From positions 1,629,570 to 1,693,569 of the forward strand of contig OY282565.1 of assembly GCA_958296445.1 (NCBI GenBank): a stretch of 64,000 nucleotides of DNA, in the 5' to 3' direction. Below the pieces are notes generated by a model, which had not been told where the DNA came from, did no database searches, and saw nothing but the letters and a program-made list of their open reading frames with translations. Each line of letters begins with the position of its first letter. The first letter of the stretch is position 1. Position numbers and translations under genes: made by a program. The stretch is from an uncultured Dehalococcoidia bacterium (GTDB taxonomy: Bacteria; Chloroflexota; Dehalococcoidia; Lucifugimonadales; UBA3495). This document shows positions 8,290-16,974 of this stretch, piece by piece.

Positions 8290-9461
8290 ATTTCGCCGAG
8301 CCGGTATTCGTCAAGCCAATCTTTGAGCTTTTCCGCGTCAAGGCGGCGGAGTTTCGTCGCCCCTTCGTACTTCTCGCAGACGACCACGGCTTCGGGGGTG
8401 TCGGTGAGGGCGTCTACTAGGATGTCGGAGTGGGTGGTGACGAAAATCTGGCTGCGCGATGACGCTTCCACCAGCAGCTTCGCCACCTCCGGGATTATGT
8501 CGGGATGCAGGCCAATCTCCGGTTCCTCGATGCAGATTACCGGCGGCGGTTCGGGATGGCAAAGCACGGCCAGCAGGCACAGATAGCGCAGGCTGCCGTC
8601 GGACAGCCGCGCGGCGGGTATGGGATGTTGCAACCCTTCTTCGTGAAAGAATATCTGCGCCGTGCCGCCGAGTATTTGGATGTTGATGTCGCTGAAAGAG
8701 GGATAGAAGCCCCGCATACCATCCAGTATCCGGGCCTTTACCGGCGCTTGGTTCAGCAGGCCGCTCAACAGCACGCCGAGGTTTGAGGCATCTGGAAACA
8801 GGAATTGTTGGTAGAGGTCAGTTCTCTGCGGCAGTCGGGACGGTGCGTTAGGCGCGAAGTTCCATTCGCGGTAGATACGCATACCATCAAATAGTTCGGC
8901 CAGGTATGTCAATTCCGGGTATGTTTGGCGGTCTCGCCGTTGCGACAGAATGGATTGATCGGGTTTCACGTCATCCCAATGGAGTTGTATATGGTAATTC
9001 CCTTGCTCTGGGGTGACAACTTCAATCGCTGGCCCCCCCAGAGAGTTGTAATGATACAAAATATACGGCTGGCCCATAATATCCGTCTCTGTCCTTGGAT
9101 CCCCTACCACTTCGTCCACTACAGAGAAGCGTCCGCCAGACTCGGTGAATGACATATAATACCTGACCAGATTCTCTGTCGGCTGCTGAGGGATCCCGAT
9201 TATCGCGTCTATGGTCGCCGTTATGGGCGAGGGCGCACCCTTCCAGAGCCAGGCGTTGACGCCCCCGCCCGCCCCGATGGGAGCTTGGATGTCCCGAGGC
9301 GCGGCGGCCAGCAGTGACAGCGCCGAAATCAGGTTTGACTTGCCCGATGCGTTAGGCCCGATGAAAACGTTCAGCGGCTCCAGCGGAAACCCGGGGCCGC
9401 CGGGTCCGAAGGAAAGTATGTTTTCCAGCCAGATGGCGCGTAGGAATTTCTTGCCTTCCAT
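8253..9461 (-). CDS. SMC/OLD-like AAA ATPase (RloA-type)
   Basis: This is a 402-residue ABC/SMC-type ATPase. Walker A GPNASGKS is at residues 35-42, the signature motif LSDGS at about 286-290, Walker B VICIEEPE at about 308-315 followed by GLHPD, and the H-loop TTHSD at about 342-346. No TOPRIM domain is fused, unlike classical OLD nucleases. The DUF4276 protein encoded by the overlapping downstream gene probably supplies it. ATPases of this type commonly sense or translocate on nucleic acid and trigger a partner effector. The gene lies 24 bases after the coiled-coil gene on the same strand. Confidence 0.85.
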   Translation of the reverse strand: MEGKKFLRAIWLENILSFGPGGPGFPLEPLNVFIGPNASGKSNLISALSLLAAAPRDIQAPIGAGGGVNAWLWKGAPSPITATIDAIIGIPQQPTENLVRYYMSFTESGGRFSVVDEVVGDPRTETDIMGQPYILYHYNSLGGPAIEVVTPEQGNYHIQLHWDDVKPDQSILSQRRDRQTYPELTYLAELFDGMRIYREWNFAPNAPSRLPQRTDLYQQFLFPDASNLGVLLSGLLNQAPVKARILDGMRGFYPSFSDINIQILGGTAQIFFHEEGLQHPIPAARLSDGSLRYLCLLAVLCHPEPPPVICIEEPEIGLHPDIIPEVAKLLVEASSRSQIFVTTHSDILVDALTDTPEAVVVCEKYEGATKLRRLDAEKLKDWLDEYRLGEIWVSGQIGGNRW

Positions 9462-9485
9462 AGCCTGCTCCGTTTGTTTGGCTGC

Positions 9486-11354
9486 CTAGCTTGCGTCGGT
9501 CTGCTGGTGGCGGCCGATGTAGCCTACGATGACTTGGCGCAGGTCGTCGTCCCAGTCGAAGGCTATGCGGATGGTGTAGCGGGCGTCGAAGTTGGTGCCT
9601 TTGCCGATGTGTTCCGCCAGCCAGTAGGTTTTGCCGTAGGCGATGGCAGTGTAGGACTTCTTGTAGCGCGACAGGGTGGTTTCGCCCTGGTCGCCCTTGT
9701 ACCACCAGCCGCAGGCTTCCTTGATGGACTGGTCGAAGTTGGTTATCCGCAACTGGCCCATCTTGGACTTGTAGTAGGTGGTTGCCAGCCATTGGAGGGC
9801 GTCCCACACTTTTTCCGGGCGGTTGTAGGGGTTGGATTCGATGTTGGACGCGGAGTTGGGGGCGAAGGTCAGCTCCTTCTTGAACCGCTGGCGGGCCATT
9901 TCGACGGCGGCGTTGACGTTCTCCACCTGGGGCGCCGTGTCGTCGTCGGTTTCGGAGATACCCCCCTTTTCCGAAAGGTAAGCCAGCCGCCAGGACTCTT
10001 CCATTTCTTGGCTGTCGTAGAGTTCGGACTTGATGATTTCCACTTCGTCGCGCAAGGCCCGGTTTTCCGACTGGAGGGCGGCGACGGTATCGCGCAGGTC
10101 GCGGTTTTCCGACTGGAGGGCGGCGTGTTCGGCGGCGGGGACGCCGGGCGGTTCGGGCAGCGCGGGCGGTTCGGCCGGGGCGGGTTCGGCTGCCGGGCGG
10201 GATTCTTGGGGCGGGCCGGCCTGGGATTGCGCGGGTTCGGGTTCGGGCGTTGGCGCGGCGGTTTGCGGCGGGGTATCCGGCGCGGCGCCGCTGTCCGGGG
10301 CGTCCGGTTCCGGCGGCGCGGGCCGGTTGGGGCCGGGGCCGACGGGGGGCTCGGTCATCAAGCGGTCTATTTCTTGGGCCGTTTCCAGAATCGGCGGTTG
10401 CAGCTCATCCCGCTTGCGGATTCGCTCCCGCTCCTCGCTGATGCCGGGGGCGCGGTCGTGGACGGGCCGGTACTCGGCCAGCAGCGCCCGCAGCCTTTCG
10501 GCGGAGCGCAGGGCCGCCGCAGTATCGGCCTGGGGCGATACCCTTGCCGCCGCCCACTCTTGGGTATCCTGCTCAAAGAAGGCCAGCAGTTCGGCGAATT
10601 CGTCCCGGAGCGACTGGAGAACCGCGTCGAAATCGTCGGCCCACTTTAGTTCCGCTTCTTTTTCCTTGACCAGATTGGATACCGATTCGATGAAATTGGG
10701 TATCACTTCTTGCCAATCCGGGGCTGTGGCGGGCAGGAGGCGCAGGCAGTCTATGGTGGCGGACAGCACATCGGATATTTCGGATCCCGATAGTTCGTCG
10801 CCGGATTCCAGCGCGGGCAGCTTGCCGGACACATAGCACAGCATCAGGCCGGAGTCGTCCTTGCTGAACTGGCCGTGGGCTTCGGTGAACGCTTCCCATT
10901 CCGCTTCCCACTGATTGGGTTCCCAAACAGTTATAAAGCGGTTGCGGGTGAAATCCGGGCCGTCGGCGTCTAGGCCCCGGCTCTCTAGGTGGCGGGTGAT
11001 TTCCTGCCGCAGCGCGGGGTGGGACTCGGCCCAGCCCCGCAGCACGGCGGAGGCCAGCTTGTCGGAAAGCCGGATTTCCTGCGTTATTGGTTCTTGCAGG
11101 ATGGTATGCGTTCTTTCCAAAGCCTGCCCGGCCCGCCCGCGGCGGAATCCGCCGGTGGACAGCGAAACGGTTTCGTTGACCGCCGACTTGAGTGCTTCGC
11201 GGGTGCTGTGGGGCAGGCTGCGAAATTCGGTCAGCACGCGGGTGACTACCGCGGCGCGGTAATCGGGCCGGACCAAATGCTCCAGCGCGAATATGGCCGA
11301 GGTCTGCACCCCTTTCCGGCCGGCGTCCGTCCCGCTCCCTTCCTTGTCCGTCAT
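9486..11354 (-). CDS. Large coiled-coil protein of unknown function, first gene of the ATPase/TOPRIM cassette
   Basis: I do not recognise this 622-residue protein. Residues ~1-310 are mostly helical and acidic. A Pro/Ala/Glu-rich linker follows (~325-415), then a short coiled coil with two LQSENRxLRD-type repeats (~418-450), and a compact C-terminal domain (~490-622) containing AYGKTYWLAEHIGKGTNF and AFDWDDDLRQVIVGYIGRH. The order of strand and basic/aromatic residues there suggests a folded binding or catalytic domain of its own. ATG 11354 is preferred to an upstream in-frame codon at 11408. Tight spacing (24 bases) to the ATPase gene suggests a shared transcript and function. It could be a sensor or scaffold. 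Confidence 0.6.
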   Translation of the reverse strand: MTDKEGSGTDAGRKGVQTSAIFALEHLVRPDYRAAVVTRVLTEFRSLPHSTREALKSAVNETVSLSTGGFRRGRAGQALERTHTILQEPITQEIRLSDKLASAVLRGWAESHPALRQEITRHLESRGLDADGPDFTRNRFITVWEPNQWEAEWEAFTEAHGQFSKDDSGLMLCYVSGKLPALESGDELSGSEISDVLSATIDCLRLLPATAPDWQEVIPNFIESVSNLVKEKEAELKWADDFDAVLQSLRDEFAELLAFFEQDTQEWAAARVSPQADTAAALRSAERLRALLAEYRPVHDRAPGISEERERIRKRDELQPPILETAQEIDRLMTEPPVGPGPNRPAPPEPDAPDSGAAPDTPPQTAAPTPEPEPAQSQAGPPQESRPAAEPAPAEPPALPEPPGVPAAEHAALQSENRDLRDTVAALQSENRALRDEVEIIKSELYDSQEMEESWRLAYLSEKGGISETDDDTAPQVENVNAAVEMARQRFKKELTFAPNSASNIESNPYNRPEKVWDALQWLATTYYKSKMGQLRITNFDQSIKEACGWWYKGDQGETTLSRYKKSYTAIAYGKTYWLAEHIGKGTNFDARYTIRIAFDWDDDLRQVIVGYIGRHQQTDAS

Positions 11355-11499
11355 CGCTGTCAACCCCCGATTGGGCGGCCCTGGACTGCCGGGGCCGCGG
11401 AAATCCAAAATACTATCTTAGATTACAGGGCGGTAAGGGGCAATCGGGCTTGAGGAAATTGCGAAATTCCCGTTTGTCGCCCTGCGCCTTGTCACTCTA

Positions 11500-11665
11500 A
11501 GCGAATTGCCGCCCTGCCCGTTGCCGCCCTGCCCGTTGTCGCCCTGCTCTTTGCCGCCCTGCCCTTTGTCACCCTGAGCGAAGCGAAGGGCCTCACTGCC
11601 CAAGGCGGGATTCTTCGCTTTGCTCAGAATGACAGTGGCTTGCTCAGAATGACAGGCGGCGGGAG
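11500..11665. repeat. Intergenic repeat block (20-bp units plus GAAGAATC palindrome)
   Basis: The 11355-11782 gap has no gene. It holds several imperfect units of about 20 bases ending in GCCCTGCCC(G/T)TTG, followed by one copy of a dispersed imperfect palindrome whose arms read CACCCTGAGCGAAGCGAAG and CTTTGCTCAGAATGACAG. Further copies are near 13155, 15895, 17255, 17930, 21418, 28340 and 58318. Such elements usually form RNA hairpins at transcript ends. Confidence 0.75.
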
Positions 11666-11713
11666 TAATTTCGCAGTTTGCGCCTTGGTTGCGGGGATGG
11701 CGGCGGGCGTGAA

Positions 11714-11742
11714 TTGACAACGGGCCGCCTATCATTCAGAAT
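11714..11742 (+). promoter_or_regulatory. Probable sigma-70-type promoter of the Rdh-like gene
   Basis: TTGACA (11714-11719) is followed after 17 bases by CAGAAT (11737-11742). The predicted start is about 35 bases before the ATG at 11783. The -35 is consensus and the -10 is a partial match. Confidence 0.45.
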
Positions 11743-11782
11743 CGGCGGCAGCTTTCCCGTATGAGAGAGGAGGAGTCTCATT

Positions 11783-13066
11783 ATGCTGAAAATCGGCCAC
11801 GTCGTAGTGCGCCCAGGACGACGCCACGGCGACGACCCGGTGGAGATTCCCGTCCCCGAGGAACTGGAAACCGTCCCCGGCATCCCTATGGTGCGTAAGG
11901 ATGTGGATTTCTACAGCCGGGAATATCCGCTCCAGCGCCAGCAGGTGGAACACGCCGCCGATACCGAATGGGCGCCCACCGTCGGCACTCCGGCGATGCA
12001 GAAGTACCATCATGAGCATCAGGAGGTGATGGAGCAGTTCTACCCGCTGATGAACCGCTCCGGCAACCTGCCGCCCACCGCCACGCCCACCGGCGAGGAC
12101 GTAACCGACCTGATTCGCAACAAGGCCCGGGAGATGGGCTATCTGGAAGTGGGGTTCACCGCCCACGACCCGCGCTATATCTACCAAGACCGCAAAGACC
12201 ACGTTAAGTTCGGCAACGCCGTCTGTTTGGCCCTGGAGCAGGACTACGCCGAAACGCAGACTGCCCCGAGTATGGCCGCCGAGCATGGCCACTATGGCAC
12301 CTATGAGATTCAGGCGCCGATGGGCTTGGAGATGGCCGAATTTATCCGCTCGCTGGGCTACGGGGCGCAGGTGCATGGCCCCAGCAACCACAGCGCCGCC
12401 ACCATCCCGATGTTCGTCGCCGCCGGGCTGGGCCAGTTGGGGGCCAACGGGCAGTTGCTCACCCCCCACGCCGGCGCCCGCTGCCGCTTGCAGATTATCA
12501 CCACCGACGCGCCGGTGACCTACGATGAGCCGGTGGACTACGGCTTCCACGCCTTTTGCCAGGTTTGCCAGGTCTGCGTCAACCGCTGCCCCGGCCGCGC
12601 CCTGATGCGCGAAAAAATCTGGTGGCGCGGCGTGGAAAAGAACAAGCTGGTCTACAAGCGCTGCCGCCCGGTTATGTCGCGCTACGAGGGCTGCGCCATC
12701 TGCATGAAGGTCTGCCCCATCAACAAGTACGGGGCCAAGTCGGTTATGGAGTATTACGCCCAGACCGGCCAGGTGCTGGGCAAAGGCACCCACGACCTGG
12801 AAGGCTACACGCTGCACGAAGAAAACACCGGCAAGTACGCCACCGGCTACTTCGGCCCCGGCGAGCTGCCCACCTTCAACGCCGAGTTTTTCAGGATTCC
12901 CAACGGCACCCGCGAAAACGCCGCCCTGGAAGACCTTATCGAGTACATCAAGGGCCACGAGGGCGACCTACAGCGGCCCGAGGACGATGAGACGCTGTTC
13001 AACTTCCGCGACCGCCTGAAGGCCATCGTCACCGGCGAAAGCGTAAGCGACAGCACGATGTTCTAG
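11783..13066 (+). CDS. Reductive-dehalogenase-like double [4Fe-4S] protein, cytosolic
   Basis: This is a 427-residue protein of the RdhA/epoxyqueuosine-reductase-like family. The corrinoid-binding-type region (GLGQLGANGQLLTPHAGARC) precedes two ferredoxin-like motifs: CQVCQVCVNRCPGR, and GCAICMKVCP preceded by a distant Cys (KRCRP). These would hold two [4Fe-4S] clusters feeding electrons to a cobamide. There is no twin-arginine signal peptide and no adjacent membrane anchor (RdhB), so it is unlike respiratory RdhA and more like the cytosolic forms of marine Chloroflexota and aerobes. GAGGAGGAG stands before ATG 11783. Dehalogenation is inferred, and the substrate is unknown. Confidence 0.8.
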   Translation: MLKIGHVVVRPGRRHGDDPVEIPVPEELETVPGIPMVRKDVDFYSREYPLQRQQVEHAADTEWAPTVGTPAMQKYHHEHQEVMEQFYPLMNRSGNLPPTATPTGEDVTDLIRNKAREMGYLEVGFTAHDPRYIYQDRKDHVKFGNAVCLALEQDYAETQTAPSMAAEHGHYGTYEIQAPMGLEMAEFIRSLGYGAQVHGPSNHSAATIPMFVAAGLGQLGANGQLLTPHAGARCRLQIITTDAPVTYDEPVDYGFHAFCQVCQVCVNRCPGRALMREKIWWRGVEKNKLVYKRCRPVMSRYEGCAICMKVCPINKYGAKSVMEYYAQTGQVLGKGTHDLEGYTLHEENTGKYATGYFGPGELPTFNAEFFRIPNGTRENAALEDLIEYIKGHEGDLQRPEDDETLFNFRDRLKAIVTGESVSDSTMF

Positions 13067-13099
13067 GGGGCCGTCCATTCCCTTTGACGTTACCCGGCA

Positions 13100-13121
13100 G
13101 GGGCGCACAACCGTGCGCCCC
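13100..13121. repeat. GGGGCGCAC hairpin downstream of the Rdh-like gene
   Basis: A perfect 9-bp inverted repeat, GGGGCGCAC (13100-13108) and GTGCGCCCC (13113-13121), has a 4-base loop. It is a longer copy of the hairpin at 1661-1680 and may end the Rdh-like transcript. Confidence 0.65.
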
Positions 13122-13154
13122 TATGGTTTGCCGGAAATATGTTGCCGCTGTCTG

Positions 13155-13258
13155 TCATTCTGAGCAAAGCCTGTCACTCTGAGCAAAGCCTGTCATTCTG
13201 AGCAAAGCGAAGAATCCCGGCTTGGGCGGTGAGGCCCTTCGCTGCGCTCAGGGTGACA
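13155..13258. repeat. GAAGAATC-type palindromic repeat
   Basis: Three short units reading (T)GTCA(T/C)TCTGAGCAAAGC stand in tandem, and the last extends into the full palindrome ending CGCTCAGGGTGACA. The element stops a few bases before the ribosome-binding site of the DUF1326 gene. Confidence 0.75.
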
Positions 13259-13277
13259 AATTGGAGGTGACTTGCCA

Positions 13278-13892
13278 GTGAATCAATTATGGTGGGCGGA
13301 AGGGGAGCTGTTCGAGGGTTGCAACTGCAATCTGCTCTGCCCGTGCCATATCACCTTTCGCCAGCCGCCTACCAACGGCGTTTGCGACGCCATCTGGGGC
13401 GCGGCGTTCCGGCGGGGGCGTTTCGGCGAGGCGGATCTGGCGGGATTGGGCGCGGTGATTTTCGTCCATTCGCCGGGGCCGACGATGGCCGACGGCGACT
13501 GGACGCCGGTGCTGTACGTAGACGAAAAGGCCAGCGATGAGCAGTCTGACGCTCTCCGGGCAATTTTTAGCGGAGAGGCCGGCGGCCCGTGGCGGATTCT
13601 GGGCCAGTTCTACCGCGACGGGCAGTTGGCGGCGGTGCGGAAAGTGCCGCTGGAAATCGCCATAGACGCCACTGCTCGCACTGTCCGCGCTTCCGACCGG
13701 GTGCTGCTGGAGGTGCAGGCCATCCGGGGCGCCGACCGCGAGGGAACGGCGACCATCGCCAACCTGCGCAACGTGATTCACGGCGACGTCCACACTCTGG
13801 CGCGTTCCAACCAGCGCGTCAAAGACGAAATCATTTCGTGGGAAGAGCAGGGCAAGCATGGCCTGTTCAGCCGCTTCCGCTGGGAGGGATAG
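13278..13892 (+). CDS. DUF1326-family protein
   Basis: This is a 204-residue protein with the DUF1326 hallmark near its N-terminus: a cysteine cluster FEGCNCNLLCPCHITF that could bind metal or Fe-S. A beta-rich region follows, containing WTPVLYVDEKAS and GPWRILGQFYRDG. The family has no assigned biochemical function. GTG 13278 lies 10 bases after a strong GGAGGTGA. TTG 13272 in the same frame is nearer the ribosome-binding site and remains possible. It stands alone between the Rdh-like gene and a convergent amidohydrolase. Confidence 0.75.
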   Translation: MNQLWWAEGELFEGCNCNLLCPCHITFRQPPTNGVCDAIWGAAFRRGRFGEADLAGLGAVIFVHSPGPTMADGDWTPVLYVDEKASDEQSDALRAIFSGEAGGPWRILGQFYRDGQLAAVRKVPLEIAIDATARTVRASDRVLLEVQAIRGADREGTATIANLRNVIHGDVHTLARSNQRVKDEIISWEEQGKHGLFSRFRWEG

Positions 13893-13924
13893 CACCATCC
13901 TACGGGGCAAGGCGGGAATGGCGT

Positions 13925-15160
13925 TTAGGCGTCTGCGTCCAGCAGGTTGCGGAATATGCGGCCTTGCTTCATTACTAGGCGGATGCGTTCCCGTTCTTGG
14001 AGTACGGTTATGTCGGACAGCGGGTTGCCGTCGGTTACTATCAGGTCGGCCAGCTTGCCCGGCTCCAGGCTTCCGATTTCCTGCCCCAGCCCGCAGCAGG
14101 CGGCGGCCTCGCGGGTTCCGGCGGACAAGGCTTGTTCCAGCGTCATTCCGGCATCGGCCAGCATTTCCAGCTCTTGCGCGTTGTTGCCGTGAACCCAGCC
14201 CCCGGCGTCGGTTCCGGCCACTACGCGGACGCCCAACCGCATCGCCTGTTGCACCGTTTCGATGTGATGCTGCCGGAAGGCCCGCGCTTCGACTTGGGCC
14301 ACCGGGTTGCCCTCGGCGGAATGAAAGGCGAACACGGTCAGGGTCGGAACCAGGGTGATGTCCTTATCGGCCATCATCCGCAGCAAATCCGGGTCGAGGT
14401 CGAGATAACAGCCGTGTTCGATGGAGTCTACCCCGGCCTCAACCGCGGTGCGCAGGCCCGGCCCGCCGACGGCGTGGCAGGCCACCCGGCGGCCTTGGGC
14501 GTGGGATTCATGCACCAGCGCCCGCAGCTCGTCGAGGCTGTAAGCCGCATCGGTTCCCAAGTGGGTGGCGCGTCCGAAGCCCGTCTGAAAGACTTTTATC
14601 AGGTCTGCGCCCACTCTGGCGTTTTCCCGCACGGCGGCCCGAATCTCGTCGGCGCCGTCGGCCACGCCGTAGGGTATGTTGGGGTCGGGCATAGAATAAC
14701 GCCGGTGGCCCGACATTGTGGGCCTATCCTGTACGCTGTGGGTCGGCCCCAGCGGCCCGGCGGCCACCAGCAGACGCGGCCCGTCCACCAGCCCCTGCTC
14801 CACCGCCGCCTTGAATCCGGCGTCCAGCCAGCCGCAGTCGCGAATGGTGGTGTAGCCCGATTGGAGCGTGTCTTCCATCACGCGGGCGATGCGCACCGTC
14901 CGAGTGCTGCGCGGTTCGGTCATTCCCCAGCGGCTCAGCAGGTCATAGGTAAAGGACGCCAAGTGGTCGTGGCAGTCAATGAGGCCGGGCATAACCGTGT
15001 GGCCCGTGGCGTCAATCTCCGGGGTTCCTTCGGGCGCCACCACTGCCGCCCGCAGCCCGGCGGCGGCGATGCGCCCGTCGTCTTCCACCAGAACCGCAGA
15101 ATCGGCTACCGGCGCGGCGCCGGTGCCGTCAATGAGTGTTCCGCCTACTATTGCCAGCAT
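13925..15160 (-). CDS. Metal-dependent amidohydrolase (imidazolonepropionase/prolidase-like)
   Basis: This is a 411-residue cytosolic hydrolase of the amidohydrolase superfamily. Metal-site elements appear in order: MPGLIDCHDHL (HxH, ~residue 60), a probable bridging Lys in DLIKVFQTG, His in VACHAVGG, His in SIEHGCYL, and Asp in VAGTDAGG. The C-terminal SLEPGKLADLIV closes the second domain typical of imidazolonepropionase-like members. ATG 15160 follows GGGGTGAAAT. The substrate (a cyclic amide, dipeptide or carbamate-type bond) cannot be told from sequence. A related enzyme is encoded at 18121-19335. Confidence 0.85.
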   Translation of the reverse strand: MLAIVGGTLIDGTGAAPVADSAVLVEDDGRIAAAGLRAAVVAPEGTPEIDATGHTVMPGLIDCHDHLASFTYDLLSRWGMTEPRSTRTVRIARVMEDTLQSGYTTIRDCGWLDAGFKAAVEQGLVDGPRLLVAAGPLGPTHSVQDRPTMSGHRRYSMPDPNIPYGVADGADEIRAAVRENARVGADLIKVFQTGFGRATHLGTDAAYSLDELRALVHESHAQGRRVACHAVGGPGLRTAVEAGVDSIEHGCYLDLDPDLLRMMADKDITLVPTLTVFAFHSAEGNPVAQVEARAFRQHHIETVQQAMRLGVRVVAGTDAGGWVHGNNAQELEMLADAGMTLEQALSAGTREAAACCGLGQEIGSLEPGKLADLIVTDGNPLSDITVLQERERIRLVMKQGRIFRNLLDADA

Positions 15161-15274
15161 ATTTCACCCCCAGCCGGTTGGGGCCGCCTTTTCCCGCAGC
15201 CCCGCATCCGGTTGCTATCATAGCGCAGACGGTCAAGAATAGTGGCGCGTAATCCGAAATACAGGAGAGCCGAA

Positions 15275-15667
15275 ATGGAACGCGAATACATCAACCCGCC
15301 CGAGCTGGCTCCGCCGCCGGCCGGACTGTACAACCACGTGGTCAAGGTTGGCAACACTGTCTACATATCTGGCCAAGTGCCTCGGGGACTGGACGGCAAG
15401 ACGCTGCATCCGGGCGACCCCGCCGCCCAAATCCGGCAGGTATGGGCCAATCTGGAGACCGCGATAAAGGCCGCTGGCGGCACCCTGCAAGACATTGTGA
15501 AAACCACCACCTACGTCGTCGGGGCCGAAAATCTGGGCAAAATCCGCGAGGCCCGGATGACGATTCTGCCGGAACAGGGCCGCCCGACCAGCACCACCGT
15601 GGTAGTGGCCGGCCTGGCAGACCCGGACTTTCTGGTGGAAGTGGAAGCCGTCGCCGAACTGGGCTAG
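15275..15667 (+). CDS. RidA-family enamine/imine deaminase
   Basis: This is a 130-residue RidA (YjgF/UK114) protein. Family members form trimers in the cytosol and hydrolyse reactive enamines and imines released by PLP enzymes. Seen are VGNTVYISGQVPR near residue 28, GGTLQDIVKTTTYV near residue 75, and the C-terminal RPTSTTVVVAGLADPDFLVEVEAVAEL, containing the conserved Glu of the signature. The active-site Arg common in RidA is replaced in this RPTST context, so the subfamily may differ. ATG 15275 has AGGAGAGCCG before it and is chosen over an upstream GTG at 15242. Confidence 0.85.
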   Translation: MEREYINPPELAPPPAGLYNHVVKVGNTVYISGQVPRGLDGKTLHPGDPAAQIRQVWANLETAIKAAGGTLQDIVKTTTYVVGAENLGKIREARMTILPEQGRPTSTTVVVAGLADPDFLVEVEAVAELG

Positions 15668-15700
15668 GCCGTGTTTGCCATGGGGGGGCGAAATTCCCCT

Positions 15701-15897
15701 TTGTTGCCTTGAATGGCCGCTTGTCGCCCCGATCGGCCCTTTGTCACTCTGAGCGGCCCCTTGTCATCCTGAACTACCCCTTGTTACCTTGAGCGGCCCG
15801 ACTGTTACCCTGAACGGCCCTTTGTCACCCTGAATTACCCATTGTCACCCTGAGCGGCCCCACTGTCACCCTGAGCGGCCCCACTGTCACCCTGAAC
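15701..15897. repeat. Tandem array of ~20-21-bp TTGTCACCCTGAGCGGCCCC units
   Basis: About ten imperfect head-to-tail units of 20-21 bases each read roughly TTGTCACCCTGAGCGGCCCC. The array passes directly into a GAAGAATC palindrome (15890-15955) and then into shorter units containing GAATGACGTGCAGC or GAATGACAGATAGC up to about 16015. The whole 15668-16035 gap is repeat DNA with no gene. There are no unique spacers, so it is not a CRISPR array. Confidence 0.85.
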
Positions 15898-16035
15898 GAA
15901 GTGAAGGGTCTCGCCGCCCAAGGCGGGATTCTTCGCTTTGCTCAGAATGACAGATAGCGGCCAGAATGACAGATAGCACCGGAATGACGTGCAGCCGGAA
16001 TAACGTGCAGCGGGAGTGATTTTGCCATCGTCCGG

Positions 16036-16869
16036 CTATATCGCCTGCCAGTAGCGGCGGCCCTCGGCGCGGACTATGCGGCCAAAGCCGGGGGCGGCCA
16101 GGTGGACGGCGGCCACCGGGATGCCTTCCTGTTCCAGCCGGTTCATCATATCGCGGCGGGTGATGCGGGTTTGATCCGGGTCTATGTCGGCGCGGGATAC
16201 CCAATCGGTGTTCTCAATCTGCACCGTGTTGTGCAACACGTCGCCCAGCACCAGCCCCTGCTCGCCCTGCGAGGAAACCATTATGCTCATGTGGCCCGGC
16301 GTGTGGCCCGGGGTGGGAATCATAGTCAGCTCGCTGGTCAGTTGATGCTCGCCATCCATCAGTTCCAGCACGCCCAGCCCTTCCAGCGGCCAGACGCAAT
16401 CGGGCGCGTTGGGAAAGCGGGCCTCAATCAGCGCCGGGTCGTGGCACGCTTCCCAATCCTTGGCACTGACGTAGTAGCGGGCGTTGGGGAAGGTGGGGAC
16501 GTACCGGCCATCCTGCGAGGTGACGTTCCAGCCGATATGGTCGCGGTGGGCGTGGGTCATCACTACCAGATCCACGTCTTCCGGGCGCAGTCCGTGGGCG
16601 GCGAAATCGTTGAGCAGCTCGCCCCACGGCGTTTCCGGGGTTGGCTTGGGGCCAAGCCCGGTGTCTACGGCGATGGTGCGGCCCTCGGAGCGGATGAGGA
16701 AGCAGGCGAGGTTGAAGCGCACGTTGCCCTCGGCGGTCAGGTGGCTTTCATGCCCGTGCCAGTCCTCGCCGGGGATGGCGGGAAAGAAGTTGCAGAGGTC
16801 AAACTCCAACAGCCCGTCGGACAGGGAAGTAATCTCCACGTTGCCGATGTTCAGCTTGTTGCCGGGCAT
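16036..16869 (-). CDS. MBL-fold metallo-hydrolase
   Basis: This is a 277-residue metallo-beta-lactamase-fold hydrolase. The zinc-site motif HAHRDHIGWN fits HxHxDH. GHTPGHMSIMV carries the next His and LVLGDVLHN the bridging Asp. AVDTGLGPKPTPETPWG resembles quorum-quenching lactonase and alkylsulfatase-like subgroups. It acts in the cytosol with no signal peptide. GGAGGCCCGC precedes ATG 16869. The substrate is unknown. Confidence 0.85.
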   Translation of the reverse strand: MPGNKLNIGNVEITSLSDGLLEFDLCNFFPAIPGEDWHGHESHLTAEGNVRFNLACFLIRSEGRTIAVDTGLGPKPTPETPWGELLNDFAAHGLRPEDVDLVVMTHAHRDHIGWNVTSQDGRYVPTFPNARYYVSAKDWEACHDPALIEARFPNAPDCVWPLEGLGVLELMDGEHQLTSELTMIPTPGHTPGHMSIMVSSQGEQGLVLGDVLHNTVQIENTDWVSRADIDPDQTRITRRDMMNRLEQEGIPVAAVHLAAPGFGRIVRAEGRRYWQAI

Positions 16870-16974
16870 TGCGGGCCTCCTATGCGGAGTATCAATAAGG
16901 ATGCCCGATTATAGAGTGCGCCGCAAGCCGTGGCAATTTTGTCCGGGACGATGGCGAAATTCCCTCCCCCTCCG

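Noticed and set aside
9474..10649. Long plus-strand open frame of 391 codons
   Set aside because: It is antisense to the coiled-coil gene, has Gly/Arg-rich composition from GC-rich reverse codons, and has no ribosome-binding site or family features.
15701..15897. Possible CRISPR array
   Set aside because: Units are directly adjacent and degenerate with no unique spacers, and no cas genes are nearby.
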